A stretch of DNA of 5,949 nt from Phycisphaerae bacterium (GCA_028706835.1 JAQTVL010000295.1:1-5949), one strand, 5' to 3'; numbered from the stretch's first letter, positions 1-5,780 are shown. The notes: generated by a model from the sequence alone, not told the origin. Numbers and translations are program-made.

Positions 1-100
1 AGTCATAAGAGTCAAGAAAAAAGCGTTGCGACAAATAGATATTTTGCGGAATGCCTCTGGACCCCGCCCGACCCGCTCTTACCGCCGGTTGGCCGGGTGC

Positions 101-118
101 GACGAAAAGCTATTCGTC
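101..118. repeat. Small perfect hairpin (6-bp stem)
   Basis: GACGAA (101-106) and TTCGTC (113-118) are perfect inverted repeats around a 6-base loop that contains AGCT. The hairpin lies about 10 bases outside the left end of the larger palindrome at 128-290. In the direction of the FecR-like operon (minus strand) it would be met after that palindrome. No T-run follows it in either direction, so a classical terminator is not supported. Bases 1-100 hold nothing I recognise: an AT-richer first 50 bases, then GC-rich DNA with no credible open frame. Confidence 0.45.
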
Positions 119-189
119 AGAGCTGCTGCGCGGCGCAAGGTCTTTCAGTTCTCGATTCTCGAATGTGGCCCAGCCGCCCTCGGCTGGGG

Positions 190-212
190 ATTCGGCCACG
201 AAGTGGCCGGAT
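190..212. repeat. Inner hairpin 1 of the palindrome
   Basis: CGGCCAC (193-199) pairs perfectly with GTGGCCG (203-209) over a GAA loop (200-202). The stem extends outward through T192-G210 (wobble), T191-A211 and A190-T212, giving about 10 pairs. It forms one of the two arms enclosed by the outer stem. Confidence 0.75.
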
Positions 213-235
213 TTCGCCCGCCTCCGGAGGGCGAA
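213..235. repeat. Inner hairpin 2 of the palindrome
   Basis: TTCGCCC (213-219) is the reverse complement of GGGCGAA (229-235). The loop 220-228 overlaps a second self-complementary stretch, CCTCCGGAGG (221-230), so two alternative pairings of the tip are possible. It directly abuts hairpin 1 (ending at 212) and the right arm of the outer stem (from 236). Confidence 0.75.
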
Positions 236-329
236 CCGCAGCCGAGGCGGCTGTGCCACATGAGAACTGAAAGGCCCTGCTGCGCCGCGCGGGCGGGAGA
301 ACCCTTATTGCGGTCGGAGAGACGACGTT

Positions 330-2849
330 TCAATCGGTTGGGACCACGACCCGCGCGATTCGTGGATGCTCCGCATCCTTCGGGTTGGGATCCCACAATA
401 CGTGGACCCACTGGCCCACTTTCAGGTCGCCCAGCCTCCCCGGCTTGCTGTCGATCATGACCTCGGTCTTCTCATCGACCTTGAATTCCGTAGGCTGACT
501 CATGGCCTGACCAGACAGGATGCGAAGCGACAGCGTCCCGTCCCCCACGACCGTGATTTGTCCGGTGCTGGGGGCGGCGCCTATCAACTTCCCGATGGCT
601 GCCCCGAACTCCGCCACCGTGCGGTTGTCGTTGAGCAGTTTCAGCGAGACGGATTTCTTGCCGTGCGTCACGGACAGGCTGGTTTGGGCCACGTCGCGGC
701 CAGCGGGGATAGAGTCGGACTTCTGCGTCAGCACACCGGTCCGCTCGATCAACTTCATCCATTCGTCGCGCTGGGCTGCGGTCAACACCCCGGAGGTTTG
801 TACGCCGGTCCCGCCGAACTCATGCGTCCACTTGCCGCCTCTCATCCCAAACCGGAACTCCGTTGAGCCCCGTGCGCCGCCTTTGGCGATATCCACGCCC
901 AACTCGTCGGCAACGACTTTCACCGTTACCTTGAATGTGTCAATACGCTTCGACCGCAAACGCTCAGTGAGGTTTGGCCCGCCGGGGGCGATATAGTCAA
1001 ACTCCATCGCCTGCTCGCCCTCGCCAATCGCCTTGTAGAGGAATACGTAGAGCCCGACCGATGGGTCCGTTGCGCCGACGGCCGGTTGGAACTCGTCGGA
1101 CGTCACATTTTTCGGCCCGGTGTGCGCCAAGACGGTTGAAATGCGGGCAATTCCGCCCTCCCACCCCATGTTCGCCCGGTCGCCCTTGAGTTCCACGCGG
1201 ATGGTCTGCCCGACGCGGGCCGTCACCGTCTTGCCGTTGTCGGCGTTGGTGATGACCAGTTGGGCGTCGGCCGGCGCTGGTTCGACCACCTGGATCAGCG
1301 CATTCCCGCTCATTGCCATCACCCCGCCCAACTCAGGCCAAGGCGGGCCGGCGTAGACGGCCCTCACGCGGTACTCTCCGGCCGGCAGGCGATCCTTGCG
1401 GACCTCCTTGCCCAACTCCTGTGTGGTCAGGGCCCATCCGCCACCCACATTGGCATTGATCGTCTCGACCTGACCAGGCTTGATGGCCAACGGCTCTCGC
1501 GCCGCCTTCGCGTCAAATCGCGCGATCCACAACCCGGCGTTCCCGCCGCCGCGACCGGCCGTCGATTCAATGACCAGCCACGTATCATTGTCCGGCCGGG
1601 CGATCTTCAGTTCGTTGGCCCCAACGTTCTTGAAGGATACAACGAATTCCATCGGCGCGCCGGCCGGGCATGTCGCCTGCCGGGTGGAAATTCCCATTTG
1701 AATGTCGCGGATGGTCTCGCCCCAGGCGATGTCGGGCTTGGCCGGTCCAGCGCCCGCGACGACCATCACCAGGTAGCCCTGCCCGCCGCCGGTCATGTTG
1801 GAGCTGATCTTCAGGGCGTGCGAGGAGCCGGGCTGGTTCTTGAGCGTGTCAGACAGCATCGCGCGGGCGTCGCCCGTTTGCAGGACAATCGACACCGCCA
1901 GCGACTCGCCCTTGGCTCGCACGTCGAGGCCAATTTCCAGCCCGGCGCCCTTCATCTGAGTGGGTCCGCCTTCGGGCACGGCGACCCAGTCAGTGACCGC
2001 GGTGACGGTATCGGGCACTCGCTCCCCAATACGTTTCTCGACCGGCAGCGCCTTGACCGCCTTCATGATCCAGTCCGCAGCCGGCTGATCGTTGATCGGT
2101 TCGACGGGCGGGCCGTCCGTGGCGAACTTGCCTCGGACCAGCATCACCTTCATAACGCCCGCCGGCTGCGACGCCGGAGGCGAGATGGTCCGCGTTTGGC
2201 CGTCGGCCAATACAACCTCGCCCGACGCGGTGGCCAGCATGGCCATGCCCGCCACTACCGCTACAGTCAGTCTGCGATTCACGGTGTTCTCTCCCTTCAC
2301 GGTGTTCTCGTCCTGTTCAACGCTTACCTTAAAACTCGATGAATCTCCCCGGCCGGTCACGTTTCCGGCCGACGATGCAATCTCCACGCGGGCCGATCTC
2401 GGCTGCGTGTCGCACCGCACCTGCCCATGGTCCAGCCAGACGCGATAAGGGCCGGCTGACCCTTCGATTCGTAATCGCGTCTTCGGCGCGATGGCGATCT
2501 TGGTATGTCCGCGAATCTTCAACGTCGCGGGCTTGTCGGAAGTCTGAATCCACGCCCCGCTGTCCAGCTTGGTCGGCTGGCCGGCGGAATCTGTCACCTC
2601 CGCCTGCCCTTCGAGGTGGTACGGATCGCGCAGCATGGTGAAGTAGCAGACGGCCAGTCCGATCACGATCACGGCGGCGGCTGCCAGTTCCAGGCCAATC
2701 CGCAGACGGCGACGCCACCTCGTCGGCCGCAGTTCGACTCGGACAGCCGACAGCACCCGGCCGCGAAGCACCTGGCCCGGGCTGACTGCCGCGGCCCGCA
2801 GGTCTGCCTCCAGATCGCCGAACTCCTGGTTGTCGAGTGAGGCATTCAT
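330..2849 (-). CDS. Membrane-anchored FecR-like anti-sigma protein with large multi-domain extracytoplasmic part
   Basis: 839 residues; ATG start preceded by GGAG at 2857-2860 with a 7-base spacer. It lies 22 bases after the ECF sigma gene, so the two form an operon. The N-terminus (1-50) is short, presumably cytoplasmic and sigma-binding, ends in an Arg-rich stop (RWRRRLR), and lacks the HxxxCxxC zinc motif. One transmembrane helix spans about 51-72. A FecR-like beta domain follows (about 80-225), ending in the typical pattern TVAVVAG...GEVVLADGQTRTI. Residues about 300-390 are unassigned. About 395-522 looks like an Ig-type or BsuPI-like sandwich (VVSFKNVG, LPAGEYRVRAVY). About 529-646 matches the layout of chagasin/I42 inhibitors. 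About 655-757 resembles the DUF6438-type pattern (basal beta strands, a Trp/Leu helix, then SLSVTHGKKSVSLKL). The C-terminal 75 residues have the LGDLKVGQWVHV signature common to metal- or DUF5666-like beta modules. Known of the family: FecR-type proteins hold or activate the partner sigma factor. The inducing signal is unknown. Domain boundaries are by eye. Confidence 0.85.
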   Translation of the reverse strand: MNASLDNQEFGDLEADLRAAAVSPGQVLRGRVLSAVRVELRPTRWRRRLRIGLELAAAAVIVIGLAVCYFTMLRDPYHLEGQAEVTDSAGQPTKLDSGAWIQTSDKPATLKIRGHTKIAIAPKTRLRIEGSAGPYRVWLDHGQVRCDTQPRSARVEIASSAGNVTGRGDSSSFKVSVEQDENTVKGENTVNRRLTVAVVAGMAMLATASGEVVLADGQTRTISPPASQPAGVMKVMLVRGKFATDGPPVEPINDQPAADWIMKAVKALPVEKRIGERVPDTVTAVTDWVAVPEGGPTQMKGAGLEIGLDVRAKGESLAVSIVLQTGDARAMLSDTLKNQPGSSHALKISSNMTGGGQGYLVMVVAGAGPAKPDIAWGETIRDIQMGISTRQATCPAGAPMEFVVSFKNVGANELKIARPDNDTWLVIESTAGRGGGNAGLWIARFDAKAAREPLAIKPGQVETINANVGGGWALTTQELGKEVRKDRLPAGEYRVRAVYAGPPWPELGGVMAMSGNALIQVVEPAPADAQLVITNADNGKTVTARVGQTIRVELKGDRANMGWEGGIARISTVLAHTGPKNVTSDEFQPAVGATDPSVGLYVFLYKAIGEGEQAMEFDYIAPGGPNLTERLRSKRIDTFKVTVKVVADELGVDIAKGGARGSTEFRFGMRGGKWTHEFGGTGVQTSGVLTAAQRDEWMKLIERTGVLTQKSDSIPAGRDVAQTSLSVTHGKKSVSLKLLNDNRTVAEFGAAIGKLIGAAPSTGQITVVGDGTLSLRILSGQAMSQPTEFKVDEKTEVMIDSKPGRLGDLKVGQWVHVLWDPNPKDAEHPRIARVVVPTD
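2278..2309. repeat. 14-bp direct repeat with 18-bp period inside the FecR-like gene
   Basis: TTCACGGTGTTCTC occurs at 2278-2291 and again at 2296-2309. Because the period is a multiple of three, it duplicates six residues in frame (DENTVK then GENTVN, about residues 180-191 of the protein), in a loop just before the last strands of the FecR-like domain. It looks like a recent slippage duplication. Confidence 0.8.
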
Positions 2850-2871
2850 CGTTCGACTCCCAATTCCACCA

Positions 2872-3399
2872 TCAGCGGGTAAACGCCCCGCCCAGCATCT
2901 GTCGGAGTTTCGCCAATGCGTATCGGTACCGACTGGCCGCGGTGCTCGGATTGGTCCCCAGCACCGCGGCCACCTGCTCGAACGTCAGATCGGCATCGAG
3001 CTTCAGGGCCACGACGTCGCGCTGCTCCGCGGGCAGGCGATCGACCGCCGCCCGCAATCGGGCCGCCCGCTCGTCGCCCGAACCACCCTCGTCCGCTTGC
3101 TCGGGAGGATCGTGCTCGAGCGGGGCGTCGGCCGGCCGGCCCTGAGCCACCCGCCCAGCCGACCGTCGCAGACACACGAACAGGTAGGCGGCCAAGTCCG
3201 CGATGTTCGCCAGGGCCGTCCGGCTCCGCACCAGCGAGACGAACACATCCTGCACGGCGTCCTCGGCATCGGCCCGTCGGCCCAGCATCCGAAACGCCGC
3301 CGCGAACATCCGGGCCGCATACAGGTCGTACAGCCTGGCGTAGGCTGATTCCTCGCCCGCCGCCAGCCGGCTGCCCAGTTGTCGCAATTCGTCATCCAC
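2872..3399 (-). CDS. ECF-type RNA polymerase sigma factor (sigma-70 family)
   Basis: 175 residues from a GTG start, the usual length for ECF sigma factors. Region 2 covers about 15-85, with the core-binding signature DAEDAVQDVFV at 44-54. A variable acidic linker follows (about 88-110, rich in P, E, D and G). Region 4 covers about 112-170: LPAEQRDVVALKL, then the helix-turn-helix LTFEQVAAVLGTNPSTAASR and YRYALAKLRQML. There is no sign of regions 1 or 3, as expected for ECF members. The open frame continues upstream to 3912, but that extension overlaps the divergent TldE-like gene and shows no sigma homology, whereas the GTG at 3399 has AGGAA six bases before it. The FecR-like gene follows 22 bases downstream, which is the classic order sigma then anti-sigma. 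The role is to redirect RNA polymerase to a regulon that cannot be named from this window. The SRYRYALxKLR ending is a style I associate with PVC-group ECF factors. Confidence 0.93.
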   Translation of the reverse strand: MDDELRQLGSRLAAGEESAYARLYDLYAARMFAAAFRMLGRRADAEDAVQDVFVSLVRSRTALANIADLAAYLFVCLRRSAGRVAQGRPADAPLEHDPPEQADEGGSGDERAARLRAAVDRLPAEQRDVVALKLDADLTFEQVAAVLGTNPSTAASRYRYALAKLRQMLGGAFTR

Positions 3400-3405
3400 G
3401 CAGCA

Positions 3406-3410
3406 TTCCT
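3406..3410 (-). promoter_or_regulatory. Shine-Dalgarno deciding the sigma-factor start
   Basis: Read on the minus strand, AGGAA (3410 to 3406) is followed by six bases and GTG at 3399. An ATG at 3395 lies in another frame, and no better-placed start exists in the sigma frame. This fixes the sigma factor at 175 residues instead of the 346-residue open frame. Confidence 0.75.
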
Positions 3411-3444
3411 GTTCCACTCTTACAGGAGCAATTCGCAGGGGCAA

Positions 3445-3457
3445 TTTGTCTAACAAA
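3445..3457. promoter_or_regulatory. AT-rich dyad in the divergent promoter region (possible operator)
   Basis: TTTGT (3445-3449) and ACAAA (3453-3457) form a perfect inverted repeat around CTA, within an AT-rich island in otherwise GC-rich DNA. It sits 46 bases upstream of the sigma-factor start and 78 upstream of the TldE-like start, where a regulator of either gene could bind. A short dyad like this can arise by chance in AT-rich sequence, so function is an inference. Confidence 0.3.
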
Positions 3458-3473
3458 ATCCGTGCCGGCCCGC

Positions 3474-3503
3474 TTGCGTTCTCACCATGCCCCCGGCTAG
3501 ACT
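3474..3503 (+). promoter_or_regulatory. Candidate sigma-70-type promoter for the TldE-like gene
   Basis: TTGCGT (3474-3479) and TAGACT (3498-3503) are separated by 18 bases. Transcription would begin near 3510, giving a leader of about 25 bases that contains the Shine-Dalgarno at 3522-3526. Match to consensus is 4 of 6 at both boxes. The promoter lies downstream of, and partly over, the ATG at 3487, which argues against that ATG as the start. Confidence 0.4.
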
Positions 3504-3521
3504 CCCAAAAACCACTTTGCC

Positions 3522-3526
3522 AGGAG
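3522..3526 (+). promoter_or_regulatory. Shine-Dalgarno deciding the TldE-like start
   Basis: AGGAG at 3522-3526 is followed by eight bases and GTG at 3535. The longer reading from ATG 3487 has no Shine-Dalgarno and would add 16 residues rich in Pro and Lys that do not look like the family N-terminus. Confidence 0.8.
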
Positions 3527-3534
3527 CCAAACCC

Positions 3535-4848
3535 GTGACCGACGCCACGCTCGACTCTGTCGCCGCGCAACTGCTCAGACGCACAGCTGCGTTCGAATGT
3601 TTCCGAACAACCAGCCGAAATATCTCCGTCGGCTTCGAGGCCGGCAAGCTCAAGGCGGCCCAGACCAGCGAACGCGGCGGCGTCGGGCTGCGAGTCGTGG
3701 TCGGCGGCCGCGTGGCCGTCGGAGGCACGCCCGACCTGACCGCGGTGCAGGCGACGATCGACTCGGCCGTCGAGGCCGCAGCCTACGGCGACCCGTTCGG
3801 CTTCGCGTTCGCGCCGGCCTCGCCCGCGCCGCCGGTGGACGTGTTCGACCCGGCCGTCGCAAAGCTGACGCCGGCCGACCTCGTCGCCGTCGGGCGACAA
3901 GCGGTCGAGCAACTGGCGGATCTCGGCGCCGGCGCAACCGTCGGCGTGTCCGTCGACGCCGGCGTCGCGACGCGCGGCTTCGCCAACTCAGTCGGCCAGC
4001 GATACGACTATACGGCCACCCACTATAGCCTGTCGATCAGCGTGGAGTTCTTCGGGCACGACGACATCTTCAACGTGTGGGAGTCCGCCGAGGGCGTCCG
4101 GGCCGACGCGGACCTCGCGGCGATGATCGCCGCTGTCCGCCGCAAGTTCCGGGATGCCAGGGATGTCGTCCCGGTCGGCCAGCCGAAGCAGGCAATTGTG
4201 CTCACGCCGACGGCCCTGACGCAGTTCCTCTGGCCGCTGGCGTCGGGCCTGAACGGCCAGAGCGTTGCGGACGGCGTAAGCCCGCTGGCCGACAAGCGAG
4301 GCGGGCCGCCCATCCTCCCAGAGTCGCTCACGCTGATCGACGACAGCACGCTCGCCGGCCGGCCTGGCAGTCAGCCGTTCGACGATGAGGGCGTGCCCGC
4401 GCAGCGTACCGTGCTGATCGACCGCGGCCGCGTGACGAACTTCCTGCTCGATCTGCGGAACGGCGCGAAGCTGGGCCTGCCGAGCACGGCGTCCGCCGGC
4501 CGGGGACTCACCTCGCCGCCATCGCCGTCGTTGTCGAACGTCCTGCTCGCCCCGGGCGACGTGCCGCTGGACAAGCTGATCGGCGGCGTCGCTGATGGCC
4601 TGCTGATCGAGACGCTGCTCGGCGTCGGCCAGGGCAACGTCGCCGCCGGCGACTACGCCAACCCGATCGGCCTGGCCTATAAAATCCGCGCCGGCCAAGT
4701 CGTCGGCCGGGTGAAGAACTGCTCGATCGCCGGCAACATCTATGAGGACCTGAAGAAGGTGACCGCAATCGAAGACCGCGGCCACTGGGAAGGCTACGCC
4801 TGCCTGCCGCACGTGCGAATCGACGGGCTGGAGCTGGCGGTGGAATAG
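3535..4848 (+). CDS. TldD/PmbA-family protein, TldE (PmbA)-like subunit
   Basis: 437 residues from GTG 3535, close to the roughly 450 of E. coli PmbA/TldE. The N-terminal part (about 15-130) shows the family pattern of a strand ending VGFEAGKLKAAQTSERGGVGLRVVVGG-like, followed by a helix-rich linker. The C-terminal half carries the diagnostic stretch: FDDEG at 282-286, TVLIDRGRVTNFLLD, an LGLPSTASAGRG segment ending near 324, PSPSLSN, then a GNVAAGDY segment (about 367-374) and the CSIAGNIYEDL motif from 396. There is no HExxxH zinc-protease motif, which separates it from catalytic TldD. In characterised bacteria TldD and TldE form a cytoplasmic metalloprotease acting on unfolded peptides, such as microcin B17 precursor and the CcdA antitoxin. 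The TldD partner is not in this window and would be encoded elsewhere or upstream of a paralogue. It is divergent from the sigma gene and ends 7 bases before the convergent nitrilase gene. Confidence 0.92.
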   Translation: MTDATLDSVAAQLLRRTAAFECFRTTSRNISVGFEAGKLKAAQTSERGGVGLRVVVGGRVAVGGTPDLTAVQATIDSAVEAAAYGDPFGFAFAPASPAPPVDVFDPAVAKLTPADLVAVGRQAVEQLADLGAGATVGVSVDAGVATRGFANSVGQRYDYTATHYSLSISVEFFGHDDIFNVWESAEGVRADADLAAMIAAVRRKFRDARDVVPVGQPKQAIVLTPTALTQFLWPLASGLNGQSVADGVSPLADKRGGPPILPESLTLIDDSTLAGRPGSQPFDDEGVPAQRTVLIDRGRVTNFLLDLRNGAKLGLPSTASAGRGLTSPPSPSLSNVLLAPGDVPLDKLIGGVADGLLIETLLGVGQGNVAAGDYANPIGLAYKIRAGQVVGRVKNCSIAGNIYEDLKKVTAIEDRGHWEGYACLPHVRIDGLELAVE

Positions 4849-4853
4849 ATGCG

Positions 4854-4874
4854 GATCACTTCTCCCGCGTGATC
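4854..4874. repeat. Short inverted repeat at the convergent gene junction
   Basis: GATCAC (4854-4859) and GTGATC (4869-4874) are perfect inverted repeats with a 9-base loop. They begin 5 bases after the TldE-like stop and cover the last codons of the nitrilase gene. The position suits a shared terminator, but the stem is short and no T-run follows on either strand, so termination is not established. Confidence 0.3.
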
Positions 4875-5749
4875 GCCCCGTATGTGCCCGGCCGGCGGTC
4901 GCCGAGCATCGCTTCGCGGAACGTGATCTGTTCGCCTTGCACGCTGAAGTTGTCCACGATTCGCTGATCGGCGTCCAGGTCCACCTCCGCTACCGACACG
5001 CCGATCCGCTGGCCGGCGTTGCTGATCCGCTGGCCAAGCGGCGAGATCACGCCGCTGTTGGCGATGTGGTCGCCCGGATGCCACAGCGCGCCGGGCAGCG
5101 GCGCCAGGCTCACCTGCACCACCCAGGCCGCGTTGTCGATCGCCCGGCTGGCGATCACGATATGGTCGTGGTGCTCGCCCCAGCCGCCCCAGTGCGTCGG
5201 CCAGAAGAGGATTTCCGCGCCGTTGAGCGCCAGGCAGCGGGCGGACTCCGGGAAACTGATGTCGTGGCAGATGAGCACGCCGAATGTGCCGAAGTCGGCC
5301 TGGAACACCGGCCAACTGTCGCCCGGCTCGACGCCGCGTTCGACTTCGCCGCAGGTGCAATGCACCTTGCAGTAGTGCCCGATGATCCGCCCCCTGCGGT
5401 CGTAGACAATCGCCGCGTTCCGCAGCTGACCGTCGATGTAGCCCTTCACAGGCAGCACCAGATACAGCTTGCAGCGGGCGGCCAGGTCGCCCGCCCACTT
5501 CGCCGTCGGGCCGGCGATCACGTCCTCCCAGATGTCCCGCCGGCTGGGATCGTTGGCGATCCCCTGCGTCGTCGCGTGCTCGGCGAAGCAGACGATGTCA
5601 GCCCTGGCGTCGGCGGCCTGCGTCACGAGTTGTTCGATGAGTTTGCGGCGATAGGCCTTTTGCTGGTCGGCCAGGGGCTGATTGACGACCGGCCCCAGCC
5701 GTTCGTGAACCGGGGCCTGCGCCGCCGCGATCCGCACGATGCGTGCCAT
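4856..5749 (-). CDS. Carbon-nitrogen hydrolase (nitrilase superfamily amidase)
   Basis: 297 residues from ATG 5749, typical of the superfamily. The beginning IVRIAAAQAPV is the usual first strand. The complete catalytic set is visible: Glu57 (IVCFAEHATT), Lys128 (GHYCKVHCTCGE, with second Glu135) and Cys161 (GVLICHDISFPE). Further family landmarks are the region after the Cys (GAEILFWPTHWGGWGEHHDH), SRAIDNAAWVVQVS, and the closing strand SVAEVDLD. These proteins cleave non-peptide C-N bonds of amides, carbamoyl compounds or nitriles in the cytoplasm through a Cys acyl-enzyme, often as oligomers. The substrate cannot be told from the sequence. A Trp/His-rich active-site loop (about 183-197) may help place it within the superfamily. 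The frame is open to ATG 5782, but GGAGGA at 5755-5760 favours 5749, and 5780-5782 lies inside the likely -10 box. It stands alone, convergent with the TldE-like gene and divergent from the gene at 5924. Confidence 0.93.
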   Translation of the reverse strand: MARIVRIAAAQAPVHERLGPVVNQPLADQQKAYRRKLIEQLVTQAADARADIVCFAEHATTQGIANDPSRRDIWEDVIAGPTAKWAGDLAARCKLYLVLPVKGYIDGQLRNAAIVYDRRGRIIGHYCKVHCTCGEVERGVEPGDSWPVFQADFGTFGVLICHDISFPESARCLALNGAEILFWPTHWGGWGEHHDHIVIASRAIDNAAWVVQVSLAPLPGALWHPGDHIANSGVISPLGQRISNAGQRIGVSVAEVDLDADQRIVDNFSVQGEQITFREAMLGDRRPGTYGAITREK

Positions 5750-5754
5750 GGAAC

Positions 5755-5760
5755 TCCTCC
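5755..5760 (-). promoter_or_regulatory. Shine-Dalgarno deciding the nitrilase start
   Basis: On the minus strand GGAGGA (5760 to 5755) is followed by five bases and ATG at 5749. It is one of the strongest ribosome-binding sites in the window and fixes the protein at 297 instead of 308 residues. Confidence 0.85.
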
Positions 5761-5780
5761 GCCCAGAGGTGACCCGAGAC

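Larger units (their letters stand above)
128..290. repeat. Long imperfect palindrome folding as a three-way junction (MITE/REP-like element)
   Basis: The left arm 128-189 pairs with the right arm 236-290. Reading outward to inward: 128-137 with 281-290 (10 bp), 139-153 with 262-276 (15 bp, one T-G), 163-169 with 255-261 (7 bp), 171-178 with 246-253 (8 bp), 180-186 with 239-245 (7 bp) and 188-189 with 236-237. That is about 49 base pairs. Interruptions are small, the largest being 9 unpaired bases at 154-162. The space between the arms is filled by two adjacent hairpins, 190-212 and 213-235, with no unpaired base at the junction. Inverted repeats of this size suggest a non-autonomous mobile palindrome or a selected structural element. 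The element begins 39 bases beyond the stop codon of the FecR-like gene and could stabilise or end that transcript. I recall similar GC-rich palindromes from planctomycete genomes but cannot verify copies here. No clear target-site duplication is visible; CTGCTGCGC occurs at both 123-131 and 277-285 but overlaps the arms. Confidence 0.8.

Noticed and set aside
145..411. 88-residue minus-strand frame overlapping the palindrome and the end of the FecR-like gene
   Set aside because: It is encoded mostly by the inverted repeat itself and overlaps a well-supported gene; no family resemblance.
26..460. 144-residue plus-strand open frame at the left end
   Set aside because: It runs through the palindrome and into the FecR-like gene on the other strand, starts with TTG without a ribosome-binding site, and its composition (Arg, Pro, Cys) is typical of a GC-rich shadow frame.
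2229..2270. Second transmembrane helix in the FecR-like protein (about residues 194-207)
   Set aside because: The stretch is short and matches the hydrophobic strand pattern at the end of FecR domains (VAVVAG...GEVVLADG) better than a membrane span.
1260..2342. 360-residue plus-strand open frame
   Set aside because: It lies opposite the FecR-like gene. The sequence is rich in Arg, His and Gly and has no domain-like pattern, as expected of an antisense shadow in high-GC DNA.
3411..3415. GGAAC on the minus strand as an ECF-type -35 box (autoregulation of the sigma gene)
   Set aside because: It is only 12 bases from the start codon, so transcription would begin inside the gene. No GGAAC with a GTC-type -10 at proper spacing was found further upstream.
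3487..3534. Upstream ATG start for the TldE-like gene
   Set aside because: No Shine-Dalgarno precedes it and a plausible promoter -10 box (3498-3503) lies inside the extension; GTG 3535 has AGGAG at ideal distance.
3400..3912. N-terminal extension of the sigma-factor frame (another 171 residues)
   Set aside because: It overlaps the divergent TldE-like gene, shows no sigma features, and the GTG at 3399 has a well-placed AGGAA.
3988..4812. 274-residue minus-strand frame opposite the TldE-like gene
   Set aside because: Antisense shadow; composition rich in Arg, Ala and Gln without domain pattern.
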